This document shows, piece after piece, positions 11,373 through 37,900 of a DNA stretch of 64,000 nt. The notes below the pieces were generated by a model. That model had not been told where the DNA came from. It did no database searches and saw only the letters and a list, made by a program, of their open reading frames with translations. Both the position numbers and the translations under genes were made by a program. The stretch is from NCBI GenBank assembly GCA_963978905.1, contig OZ022260.1, positions 15,613,725 to 15,677,724 of the forward strand, written 5' to 3'. Numbering within the stretch: position 1 is the stretch's first letter; each line of letters begins with the position of its first letter. The DNA comes from Trichostrongylus colubriformis (lineage: Eukaryota; Nematoda; Chromadorea; Rhabditida; Trichostrongylidae).

Positions 11373-11880
11373 CAGTAGCGCTCAAAAGTCTTCGGCGAAA
11401 TGGTCTTTCGCTTGGGTTTTTTCACTTGTAACTTTTTTGCAACTGCACCAATTTAAGAGAAATTTCAGTATGTTGTACTTGGAGACACTGCATAATTAAT
11501 ATACTATTTTGGCGCGCAACGGTGTAGGTTACGTGGTTATATGAAATTTTTTAATTTTGGCATGCCATGGTTATGCCGTCCCGTTGTGCCGCTGTCATCA
11601 AATGTCGTGGTCTTTCTACAAAATATTAATGTTCTCTGAGGCTTGCTCTTTTTGTTTTTGTATAGAAAGCCGTTTCTCTTGAACACGCCTCTTACTTTTT
11701 TTTGGGTGGTCTTGTAGTAAACTCTTGTAAAAAATCATGAAAAGTGGCAAGCGGCGCTCAAGTAAAAGGAAATGTTGACAATGGTTTCAGGCACCACATA
11801 TTAAAATTTTGTCAAATTTGGTCAAGTAGAAAAAAAGTTATGACAAAAAAGTTTTGGCCGAAGACTTTTGAGCGCTACTG
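11373..11880. mobile_element. Tc1/mariner-type MITE, 508 bp, TA target
   Basis: Perfect terminal inverted repeats start CAGTAGCGCTCAAAAGTC and extend about 24 bp. A TA lies on both sides, and the corresponding site in copy 1 (near 4500) reads with one TA only. No open frame of transposase type inside. Inserted after the duplication; it breaks an otherwise nearly identical stretch of the two copies. Confidence 0.85.
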
Positions 11881-12517
11881 TATATCGTACCCTGATCTGA
11901 AATGTAGAACGCTGTATAAAAAGACGCGCACCATTATTTGGATGCTAGGCAATTTAGCGGTCGATACATCGGCAACTGATATCAGAACATAATCAAAATA
12001 TGTTCGCCCAACGGCATTATTTATCAGACGCTTTCACTGTAGCGGTCGTGCAGTAACACTCAATGGTGTACTGGATTTTTCCCAACCCACTTCCTGACGT
12101 CTCTTATGTGCTCTAAGCAGTCGTTGATTCAATTCATTACCTACCATTAAGGTCCCCGTACCACATCCCACAACAACTATGAGTTTGGACACTCCACTAT
12201 TTGTTGAAAGAGAAAACGGATTTCGCGACGTTTGCTTTTTGATGCTCCTTATCTAATCTTATCAACCGTTATCAAGTTGGATCACACGCCATCAACGTCC
12301 TCGTCCCACTCCGCAAAACACCTGTGAGTATGAACACTCCAGGATCAATGCGGAAAGCGACACGGATTCGACGACTCCAGCCAACCCCCACAACACTTGC
12401 AAAAATCAAGGTTCCAGCTTTGCTGCGACGCGAGATATGAATTTCGTGACAAACAGACACACACACGGAAAGACAGACATACTTAGCGGATTATATATAG
12501 TAGGATGATTATCAATT

Positions 12518-12745
12518 GATGACCTTTTTCGTGGAGACGGCACGACTGAGGGTGGAGGTGTGGAGGGGAGGCAGTGGACAACTCATCAAGCCTGCCAGTC
12601 TGCAAAGTGGAATTCTCAAAACTGCTTACCTTTGGATTTTGACTTTTACGCAGTACTTTGCGTGTTATCTCTAGTATCCGTCTCACTTGCAAGGTTTTCC
12701 CATCGTTTCAGCCCCGGAACTGGTAACCTCAATGTTTTCAAGTAG
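12518..12745 (+). repeat. 260-bp dispersed repeat (unit R1), internally deleted
   Basis: Counterpart of 5350-5620. About 40 bases around the 'tatgtacaactcttttac' segment are missing here. Confidence 0.65.
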
Positions 12746-13239
12746 TAAAATTAGGCGTATTTTCGAACTCAAGGCTGTTGAATGGTGCGTTTTCGGTCAG
12801 TATGTTCGAAAATCATTACCACTTTGGCTCCTGTGTCCTCTGTAGCGCTCATTATATGTATGTAAATACGTATGTAAATACGTAGTTTATGTGTGCCTAT
12901 GATAATTCTTAGCCTCCAGGTTGTGGTGGAAGCTAGGCAGCATCTGTAGTCAGTCTGTAGTCAACATACAACCACTGATCCTCATTTTCTTTATTCCTCA
13001 ACTTCAATTACTCTCTTTTTGCTAAAAATCAGGCTTTGGCTTTCGCGTCCAGTTATCCTTCGCATACTGTTGTGACTGCTATTTTACGGAAATCCATTTA
13101 TGCGTATTCATAACCTGGAAATCTTCCGAAATTCGGAGCTCTAGTCGATTGTCTATGCTTTTCTGGAAATATGATAGTAATCCTAAGACCGATTCGGCTT
13201 CTCTTGCTGAATTTTGAACACGCCGGTAATCTGTTTAGT

Positions 13240-13251
13240 TTTTCTTTTCAG
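13240..13251 (+). promoter_or_regulatory. Probable trans-splice acceptor of the zinc-finger gene
   Basis: A TTTTTCTTTTCAG-type tract, 63 bases before the ATG at 13315, with no donor of an upstream coding exon visible before it. In nematodes such a site commonly receives a spliced leader; that use here is inferred. An ordinary 5' untranslated exon upstream is the alternative. Confidence 0.45.
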
Positions 13252-13314
13252 AAATTGAGCCAAACAGGCCACCGTACGCTTTGTAGCCGTTGTGGTGCGT
13301 GAACAACGGAACTG

Positions 13315-28896
<15,582 letters not shown>

Positions 28897-28899
28897 CAT

Positions 28900-29280
28900 C
28901 AGTTCAAAATTGTGACTGCTGAGGTGAAACACTGCTCCTATCTGCACCGTTGTGCTGCAGTTTCTCGGGTTTTGAAGGAGAGCTGGCCAAACAGCGTAGT
29001 CCGGCCTCTACTTTGCCATCATGGCCATATCAGCAGGTTCATTTTCATTCATGTTCTAACTGCCAGTGTACTGCCAATGGCAATGGCAAAAAATAAAAAG
29101 GCAGCCAAAAATTCAAATGTTTGCCCGCCATATTTTATCTTTCGAGTTGTAGAAATGCTTTCAAAAGAGGGAAGCACCAAGTGTTCAGATTCTATATTCA
29201 GATTCTCTAACTGCCGGTGTCTATTATTCTTCTTGAAATTTTCAGATTGAATACCTACTCCGCTTAATATCAGGGTTAAG
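28900..29280. other. 3' flank of the zinc-finger gene
   Basis: Non-coding. It includes a candidate poly(A) signal AATAAA near 29091 ('aaaaaataaaaagg'), about 195 bases after the stop codon. Confidence 0.45.
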
Positions 29281-29545
29281 GGGTGTGTGCACTTACGACA
29301 AAAAATGGGGCGGCCCCGGCGGCGAGTGCGAGTTGTTTGCAGTTTTATCCGTTGAAACAGCAACAACCGCAACCTATAAGAACTTCCGAAGCTTCGAACC
29401 TGCAATCTTCGAAGGTTCCTCACGATACCAGCCCACTGCATACTGAGCGGAACTGCAATCGACTTTGGAGAAGTCGTACTGATGGCGCCGCGAGTGTGAC
29501 GCCGCGAAGCGGTTTTTTGTCATGTGCACACACCCAGGGTTAGGC
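29280..29545. mobile_element. MITE with GGGTGTGTGCAC ends
   Basis: Starts 'ggggtgtgtgcacttacg' and ends 'catgtgcacacaccc'. The interior has GC-rich inverted segments ('ggcggcgagtgcgagttg' against 'ggcgccgcgagtgtgacgcc'), shared with the inverted arms at 48230-48370 and 48675-48790. Confidence 0.55.
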
Positions 29546-30684
29546 GTTGGTTTGCTTGTCAAAAAAACACGAAAGGGGTTTGTGTCTATCTCGTTGGGGT
29601 GGGTTCACTTCTGCCAAATGACGTTGCCCTTAGAGGGGGCGACGTAGCAACAAAAAAAGATGGGTCGAGTGTGTTTTAAGTTTGGCCAACTTTTGAGAGC
29701 TGTATCTCCCCCTTTTTATTTAATGCTAAGCACTCGTATGGGGAAACCTCGTTGAAGACGTGGAAGATGGCAGGGAGTAGGTCGTGCGGACAGCTACCTT
29801 TCACAATGATGCAATCAATGCTTGACCCTTCTCAGCGCAAAAGGTCTTGAAGCATTTGATTACTTTTGTTGATTGTAAATCATTTGACTTAGGTGTATGA
29901 ATGATGAAAACTGAATTGTAGCATTACAGAAAACATGATATATTGTGTAGCGACTCCCAGGGAAAATTTGAAGATTTGGATGTTCTCGAAATTTCTATTT
30001 ATCGTTAAATTAACTCTTCAAAACGTCGGTTCGGTTGAGTGATTGCTGTGGTATTATACATGTAAGAGAGACGTGTTTCAAAGATTTAGTGCAGTTCCTA
30101 ATTCGTGTCGGGCTTATTTTGGCCAGGTTTGCATGCTCTAGTGGTTTTATCAAATAACTAGTCCATAAACCGTCAATGATTCTCTTTCCTGTTTTTCGTG
30201 CTCTACATTGATTTGTTTACAACGAGTATAATTCACTTGTATATTGTGTATAGTGGTAAAAGATCATTATTGTCAAGAAAATTTCGAATGCAGATTTTTA
30301 TGATCATCTCTTTCGGATTCAGATTTCTATAACCATTGCTATGAGTCAGTCATATTGTCGATATTCGCTAGCAATAAAATCTTTCTTTTTTTCGCTCTTA
30401 CAACTCTTACAGAGTTATTTATTTATTTATCATGCACTCGGGGCTCACATCGGTAGGATTGTACAACAAGTGTTAACACAATCCGAAACCGAAATTCAAA
30501 GCATCAAACAGCCAAAGAGAAAGGTAAGCCCTGAACAAGAACTCGTACGCTGATCAGTGAGGTACATTTTGGTAGAAGAAAGGAAAAGGAAAAGCCGTCG
30601 AATGGGCTGTCAGACCGCCATGTATCTTGAATTTTTTTCCTAAGAGTAATAGTGATATCGCAACGTAACGCAACGATCTCACTA

Positions 30685-30850
30685 GATACAGTCCATTTCC
30701 CAAAGCCTGGCAGGGCGAGGCTTACGGACTTGGATGAACGTCCGTCGATCTCTCTCACCCCACCACACACTCCCGCTCTCGCCACGTACTCTCTCACCCA
30801 AGTCCGTAGGGCCACGCCCTGCCAGGCGTCGGGAACTGGACTGTAGCAAT
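30685..30850. mobile_element. Small fold-back MITE, TACAGTCC ends
   Basis: The left arm 'tacagtccatttcccaaagc' and 'ctggcagggcg' is inverted at 30815-30848 ('cgccctgccaggcg', 'ggactgta'). Inner parts 'acggacttggatga' and 'tcacccaagtccgt' also pair. The equivalent region of duplication B copy 2 lacks it. Confidence 0.6.
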
Positions 30851-30999
30851 ATAGTGCCAGTGCCTGAAAATAAGATACTAGCACATGAAAGAAAAATGGG
30901 GTCAGCTTGGCCAATGCAAACCTGTTGTGCCTTATTCTGTAGAATACCGCGGATATTAAGCACACAGATACAGCTGTGTCCAAGACAGACTCACCCCGC

Positions 31000-32190
31000 C
31001 ATAATTTTTTGTTAGATACAAAGAAACTAGATACGCGTCATATTCTACTGTCAATGAACTTCGGCATTGCTTCAGTGGTCGTATTTTGTTTTGAACTGCT
31101 CGCAGGTTGATAACAACTTTTATTTATTTATTCATTTATTTAATTGCACTACACGGTGCTCAATGGCATTTGTTTGTTACTGCGAAGGGAAGAAGATTAT
31201 TGGCTTACGTTTCGACGAGTTAGCCTTCTTCGAAACTTAATCAAGTATTAGACATACATATTCAGCTTCAGTCCCATTCCAGACCACCGCCCACAGATAG
31301 TAACACCACTACAGAGATTAAGCGGCTAGAGTACTCTATGGCGACACCGGCAAAAGCAAGTCTAATGCACTGCAACCCTGAATATTGCCTCAAGGGAGCA
31401 TACTCTCCTACAGCAATCGACGACAGAATACGAGCAAGCTTTTTAAATATAGAGATGTTCACAACAAGCCCTAGAAAAGGCAGTGGAAAATGATCAAAGG
31501 AAAATAGCTTGGGAAAGAAAAGCGTCTTAGTAGATTGCGATTCGATTGAAGATACCAGGAAGAGGCAATTCTAGCTTACGGTGACTAGTTTCGCAGCTGC
31601 ACACACGAAACTTTGCCAAGGTGTCAGAAGCGAGTTTATTGAGCTTTTTTTTATTATGAACATCATTTTTTCTCACCCTTTCGCGTTTTCTTCCTTTCAT
31701 TGTTTCACTTGTTTGTGGCTGTGTGACTTGTTTAACATCAACACGAATAGAATCAAATTCGCCCCTTGCCAACTTACAAAGTTTTCAACAGCAAGGCGTT
31801 ATCATATTGGAAAATGCTAAATGGCTGATACTTGGGTTGTATATTCTACACACTGCTGAGATATTCGAAATAACTATGCGCGGAGAATGGATTCCTCATT
31901 TTCTCAAGTCGTTGAATTGTATGTGGTACAAGAGCTCATGGAAAATTGAGAAACACTCCAAAAACTTTTTTTGCGGGCCGCTTATGGACGAGTAGGTGGG
32001 ATCAAATAGGTTTTTGGATGGACCACGAATTCAACTGTTGAAAGAAGGAAACGAACCACATCGAAATCTACGTGAAAACCGAATGGACAAACGTAGTTTG
32101 ATGAAGTTAGCCAGTCATTATTCGCGAATCACTACCGTGAATTATTTTTTTAGGTGTGTGTCAGGGCACTCGCACTAGGCCAACGCAAGC
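31000..32190. other. Non-coding part of duplication B copy 1
   Basis: No supported exon. It contains a TTATT-rich tract (31110-31145), a dispersed repeat starting near 31553 (relative of 14376), and sequence shared with 54050-54430. Confidence 0.45.
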
Positions 32191-32195
32191 CTTAA

Positions 32196-32650
32196 AGACA
32201 CCAGAAGGGGATAATTTTGGCTTACGGGGGGACAGACGTAGTGTGGACGAGTATAAGTGGCCGCCATTGCACAAACTCGCCAATTTGAAGCCTTGGCATG
32301 GTGCCAAAATGAGATGTTTCCATTGGAGATTTGTTTTTTCTTTTACTTTTTGCTTTGTTCTTTCTTATATTGTTTCTATATGTACTTACATGAATGCTAA
32401 TGTAGTGGGAATGGCCACTCCACTGCACTGGGAGTCAGGTGCTACAACTAACGTTGGCCCGCGGCCCAACTCCTACAGCGGACAACTCGGAAGGTCTGTG
32501 AAATGATGCGAATTGGATGCGAATACACACCGCAGCGATGCGCTCTTGAATCCGGGTTTTTCACCGATTAACGCTTCTAACCTTCTGTGTTCGTTACAAA
32601 ATGCTCATTTCTTTGCATCTTTCTCTTGTTTCGGACCCCTTCCGGTTCCT
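32196..32650 (+). mobile_element. TTAA-flanked non-autonomous element, 455 bp
   Basis: TTAA at 32192-32195 and 32651-32654; ends AGACACCAGAAGGGG / AGGAACCGGAAGGGG. The interior to about 32430 matches the elements at 62475 and 7092 ('gtggccgccattgcac'). The same TTAA of duplication B copy 2 (54471) holds an element with similar tips but a different interior. Confidence 0.75.
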
Positions 32651-32901
32651 TTAAGTGCGATGACCTAGTGCGATGGTTGGACAATCGCAATTAACGCTTG
32701 CGGTGGCCTAGTGCGCCGCAGTTGCCTGGCCTTACTTGTTGTGGATTGGCCGAGGCCGAAGATTGTGGCCACTACGAGCTCCAATGACCATAACCAGGGC
32801 GATTGTCCAAGCCCACATCCCTTACTTCTCACTTTTTTCATGTCCCCTGCTTGTACAAACGCAGAATTTTCGTTTTTTTTTTTGACTTTCAATGATGTTA
32901 A

Positions 32902-33325
32902 AGGAATCGTCCAGGGAAAACGAGTTTTTGTGTTACCCATACGTTTATGTTGTATTTGCCTAATGTGGACCTCATGCAAAATTTCACGCGAAAAAATGCG
33001 AATCTGGCTGAGATACAGCACCACAAAGTGCCGTCCCAGTGGGCGGGCCTAAGAGAAAAGCCTCGTTCCGTCGTCCGCCGTGGTCGGAGACGCATTGTAG
33101 GAGCAGAAAGTTTCGCAAACAGTCTTTCTCTCTGTTCCCAACAGCGGCGGACCACGGGACGAGGCTTTTACTCTTAGGCCCCGCCCACTGGGACCGCACT
33201 TTGTGGTGCTGTATCTCAGCCAGATTCGCACTTTTTCGCGTGAAATTTTGCATGAGGCCCACATTAGGCAAATACAACATAAACGTATGGATAGCACAAA
33301 AACGCATTTTCTGTGGACGATTCCT
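32902..33325. mobile_element. Fold-back element FB1, 424 bp, TTAA target
   Basis: An almost perfect palindrome: arms of about 190 bp from AGGAATCGTCC inward ('tttatgttgtatttgcc', 'aaaatttcacgcg', 'acagcaccacaaagtg'). TTAA flanks at 32898-32901 and 33326-33329. The single TTAA at 55046-55049 of the other duplication copy is the empty site. Confidence 0.85.
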
Positions 33326-33483
33326 TTAAGTAGAAAGTTCCCGTGTTCTTTAGGGATACGAGTTCACTAATTCATGCAAGATGCTCTTATCCCGCATGAT
33401 AAGAGCACGGTTCTAGCAATCAAACCGATGTTTTCTGCACGCAAAGTGATGTTTCCGACAGATGCCAGTAATGGTCAATTCCG

Positions 33484-33710
33484 GGGGTGTGTTGCAAGTG
33501 TTCCGTTTCTAGAGGTCGGCACCGAACTGGGTCACCGCCCTTCTCGAATTGTCCGAATGGTGGCGTGTCCTGCCGTCTGGGCTCTCCCAGGTTTGCCTAA
33601 GCCTTTTTAGGAGAGAAGCTTCGGCAGCGAGTTTTTACCTGTCTTTACCTGATTGCAATCCGCCGCGCAACCTGACCTGACCTCACCAGTCGGAACACTT
33701 GCACTCCACC
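33484..33710 (+). mobile_element. Mutator-like MITE, 227 bp, 9-bp target duplication
   Basis: Flanked by TCAATTCCG at 33475-33483 and 33711-33719. The partner segment has one copy of the site near 55195. Inverted ends GGGTGTGTTGCAAGTGTTCCG / GGTGGAGTGCAAGTGTTCCG. A second element of exactly the same length lies at 37873-38099 in the opposite orientation. Confidence 0.85.
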
Positions 33711-33797
33711 TCAATTCCGGCAGTCAGAATGAGGTTCTATAGCAAATCAGCTACCGACATGAAGTGAAGAGCATGTGCGTCTCGCTTCTTCAGCATA

Positions 33798-34664
33798 GTG
33801 GGGTGTCCATGAAGTTCGTTGGCCATTTGTAAACATCGTTGCGTTACGCAACGCGTTGTGATTTTGCATAATGATTTCGCAATACTGAAAGTACTCGCGA
33901 TGGGCTATCTTCTGAGCTAGCTGGCTCTCGATTTCCTTTCCTGCTCTTTCCACAATAAAGCAGTGAAGATAAGTGATAGTCATCACCACCGCCGATGTTT
34001 GCTAGACTACTACAACCTGGGCATCTCCAGACGTCAGGCCACGACGAGGATGCGTCAGCAGTTTGGTGATAACACCCCTTCTAAGAACTGGATGTCAAAA
34101 TGGTGGACTCGCATCACGCATGAAAACTATGGCATCAGGGCCTTCTGTCATTCTGGTTCTCTCGCCACGGCGTCGTCCACTACAACATCCTACACAACAA
34201 TGCCACAGTGACGGCAGAAATCCTCTCTAAAGAATTGCAGAAGGTCTAAGTGAAAGCTGCCGCCTTGTCCCAGAACTTGCAAATCCGTTTGCTCTGGGAC
34301 AACGCGCTCTCACAAAGCGAGTGATACTCAGGCCATCCTGGACAGGCTGGGCATCAAGACGGCCACGCATCTACCGTATAGCCCGGACATCAGTCCATCG
34401 ATTACCACATCTTCCGGTCCATGCAAAATTTCTCGGACGGAAAACAGCTGAAGAACGAGTGCGACCTCGAGGACGTGGTCGAGGACTGGGCCGAGTCGCG
34501 GCCGTCCGGCTTTTGAGAGGATGGAGCTGCCTCCCACCCGATCGTTGGCGAAAGGTGGTGGGTATGCATGAAGATTATATCATGGACCGGTAAGTTCAAC
34601 TTGGTGAGTTATCTTTACAAGCTCTGAAAAAAAAACGACTGGCCAACGAACTTTATGGACACCC
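33798..34664 (+). mobile_element. Defective mariner-family element, TA target
   Basis: TA at 33796-33797 and 34665-34666; inverted ends GGTGTCCATGAAGTTCGTTGG / GGTGTCCATAAAGTTCGTTGG. Pieces of transposase in shifting frames: a helix-turn-helix part near 33990-34100 (SRRQATTRMRQQFGD), and the catalytic part near 34290-34400 (LLWDNA, then HLPYSPDISPS). The middle is deleted. The other duplication copy has the uninterrupted site near 55278. Confidence 0.8.
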
Positions 34665-34986
34665 TAATACCTCTAAAACGTCGTGCTGTGATGTGATGAC
34701 CGTCCCTGGTGTAAGAGTGTTGCGGCCACACACCCTCAACATGTAGGGGTCTGGCCAAGACAGGCCCAATGAGCGCCCACTTTTTGTGCGACCACGAAAC
34801 ATACTTCCAATGTGTAATGTCAGTCCTTCACGTAATGTCTTCATAAACTGGGACAAATTCAAGTAATATACCCTAAACTTCAAAAAGATTTATTTATTCA
34901 GATCCACTTGATATGTTCTTTTCAATTATAAGCAAGTATAATGAAAAGCTAACAGGTAAACAACAACAAAACAAGTATGTCTGAGG

Positions 34987-37900
34987 TCATTGTTCACACT
35001 TAGGTGATTTCATCGCGTGATACCCTGCCTGCTTCAGTTGATTCAAGTCAGCAGCGCATAGTGACGAAGACTCTTCTCTCACTTCTGAATTTTGATTCGT
35101 AAAAGACTTGCTTCAACAGTTGACACATGGCTGAACAGACCATTGGAGTTATTCGTGTAGCTGTCGCTGAGGGTATCGTCATCCCGTGGAGTACCATCAG
35201 CTTTTCGTTTCCTTGAGCTGACAACGACACGTGATCGACCAAAAAATATATCCAGAGGTGTGCCTCCTAAATTGTAACATGTTTGGTAAATTTACAGAAG
35301 ATGTGGACAGTTGCAAGACCACACTTTTTACCCATTGCTTCCGAGATAGTCGAGAACTGCATTTGAAGACACCACGAGAAATAGTTTGGGTACTCAGGAG
35401 TCAGAATACGCATGTGGTTCAAGGAGACACTCTGTAGTGCAAGTCACTTTGAAAAGAGCACCTTCTCATCTTGGCTCTAGTTTATGCGCGTTTTGCGGTC
35501 GACCGAGTAGCCGAGATAGGTGGGACAGCAGCCATGACTTGGCCTCGCTCTACCCCTGCAAGATGCAGAGGATGCGCAAACTCGCCCTGGATGAGAATTT
35601 GTGGCAGGAATGTGATTCTTGTTCTCGGATTTTTGACCTTTCATTTCGTGCTTTCTCCAAAGTGGCAATACCTAGCTTTTCTATTATACTTTTGTATTAA
35701 TCAGCTTCTACAGTTTACAGTTGTTCGTTCAGAGAATAGTGTTTCTAAATAAGCTTTGCCTCTTTCTCCTCCTCCCGGTTCCCTCAAATCAAATACAATG
35801 AAATTACCCACCACGATCGTGACTCAAAATACCGAATTTCGATAGAAGTAACCCATCTGGCTAACTTCTCCAACTTCTCATCATTTTCAAAATATGATAC
35901 TCAAATTATTCAGATGGACGAAAAATATAATATAGGATGAAAATATATTATATGCTTCAAAACCCACCCAATTCTTCTATCCATTCTGAGTTGTGCATGT
36001 ATTTGATCTCATTCAAATTTTTGAACCAGTTAAACGTTCCGTGCTCCATCAGCCATGCGAATATCCGTTCACGAATCATCGTTTCTTCCCGTCTAAAGAA
36101 TACACTCTTTGAAAATATAGAAATGGGTTCCATACCTCCAGAACCTCTGCAAAATACAAAAGCAACGCGCATCAATTTAGTCTGAATTCTACACGCTTTA
36201 TCAATAAGGAAACTTTACATACCTCGGTGCAATGACACCTTGCTTGTTCTTATTCTCAGCATAGAAGATAATACTCGTTGATGGAAATTTTCCTGCCAAC
36301 TTTTCCTCAATGATGGAACCTGAAACAGATGTGGAATACAGCAGCCTGTTAGCTGCACTATTGCTTGAAGCTAAACTGCAATGACAGATGTGTTTTTGCA
36401 AATCGCGGCAATGTTTTATCTACTACAAAGTAATTTTAATAGGGTGGAGGTGGTGTAGTGACAGGTGGCGCACACTCAGGGATCAAATTTCCGCATTAAC
36501 GCCCGCCCAGGCCAACTTTTCAATTACTACACATTGTTCTTGTTATGGCATACATCACCATAATTTTTATATCCACATTTTTCCATTCTATCTATTTAAA
36601 TCTCTGGCTGGATTTCATTTGGTCTCCTTTCTTCTGAGATAGTATAGTAAGCAGTAACTCGTCCTAGTTAGAATCTCCTAATTTTAGGACACCTACCTCG
36701 ATAGGAAGAGTCTAGCTTCACCGAACTCGGTGCTCCAAACTGGAAGAACAGATTCAGCAAAGCATCAGCAACTACATCCGGTTGATTATTGATCATCGGA
36801 CAAGCATAGGAATACTGCGAAGCCTGAAACCACATATCAAAATGTTTTTGAAATTTTTAACGACTTCAGTCCTTCAGCAGTGGCTGACAGGCCGTATCTG
36901 ACTCACACAAGCATTTTTTTGAGAGAGAGAATGGGCTATTGAAAACGTTACGATTCCGTAGAAAAGAGCCCTTCGCAATATGGTTGACCTGTGCTCCCAA
37001 TTACCGAGAGTCAAGCTACACAGCAAAGGCTTATTCCACCATTGCTACGAGACCGACAGGCCCCTCCCCCTCTTATATCCATTGGTCAAAAGGTGCTGAG
37101 CAGCATTTAAGCCACACTGCCTGGCTCGTCAAGGCATTTATACACTTAGCCACTTCTCTAGATCACTAACCTGAGAAGTGCCACCTTTCAGGGAATTTCT
37201 CCTCATAGAAAATGAAATTTTGACAGCCCAGTTGTGTGCAAATACAAAGCATAAATGTGAGTCCATATTTTCAAGCCACTGTTGGAACTCTAATGGACGA
37301 TTCTTATTAGAGCTTTCTTGAGCGAAGTAAGGAAGTGATTGGCCTATTCTTCCAGCAGATTTAGAGGAATCGTCCACGGAAAAATGAGTTTTTGTGTTAC
37401 CCATATGTTTATGTTGTATTTGCCTAATGTGGGCCTCATGCAAAATTTCACGCGAAAAAATGTGAAGGAGGTTAAGATACAGCACCACAAAGTACGTCCG
37501 GGTGGGCGGGGCCTTCGAGTAAAAGCCTCATCTCGTCTCCGTCACCGTTGGAAACGGAGAGTGGGACTGTTTACGTAACTTTCTGTTCCTACAATACGTC
37601 TCCGACCACGGCGGAAGACGAGACGAGGCTTTCACTCGGAGGCCCCGCTCACCCGGACGTACTTCGTGGTGCTGTATCTCAGCCACATTTATATTTTTTC
37701 GTGTGAAATTTTGCATGAGGCCCACATTAGGCAAATACAACATAAACATATGGGTAACACAAAAACTCATTTTTCCGTGGACGATTCCTTCAAGCTAAGA
37801 CATAGGACCAATCCTATGCATTGCAAATGCGGAGAACATTGTGACCACTGCGACATATTATCGATGCTTGCAGGGTGGAGTGCAAGTGTTCCGACTGATG

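Larger units (their letters stand above)
6148..13168 (+). repeat. Segmental duplication A, copy 2
   Basis: Direct repeat of 1-6050, longer because of two insertions (7092-7848 and 11373-11880). It is also shorter where a degenerate tandem array has lost units: about 260 bp between 4950 and 5215 of copy 1 is missing near 12345-12375. The homology ends at about 13168, roughly 80 bases before the first acceptor of the zinc-finger gene, so that gene lies just outside the duplicated block. Confidence 0.93.

Noticed and set aside
29049..29441. 130-codon minus-strand frame
   Set aside because: Covers the 3' flank of the zinc-finger gene and half of the MITE at 29280. No splice support.
32711..33329. 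Several overlapping frames of 80-113 codons on both strands
   Set aside because: All lie within the palindromic FB1 element, where each arm mirrors the other.
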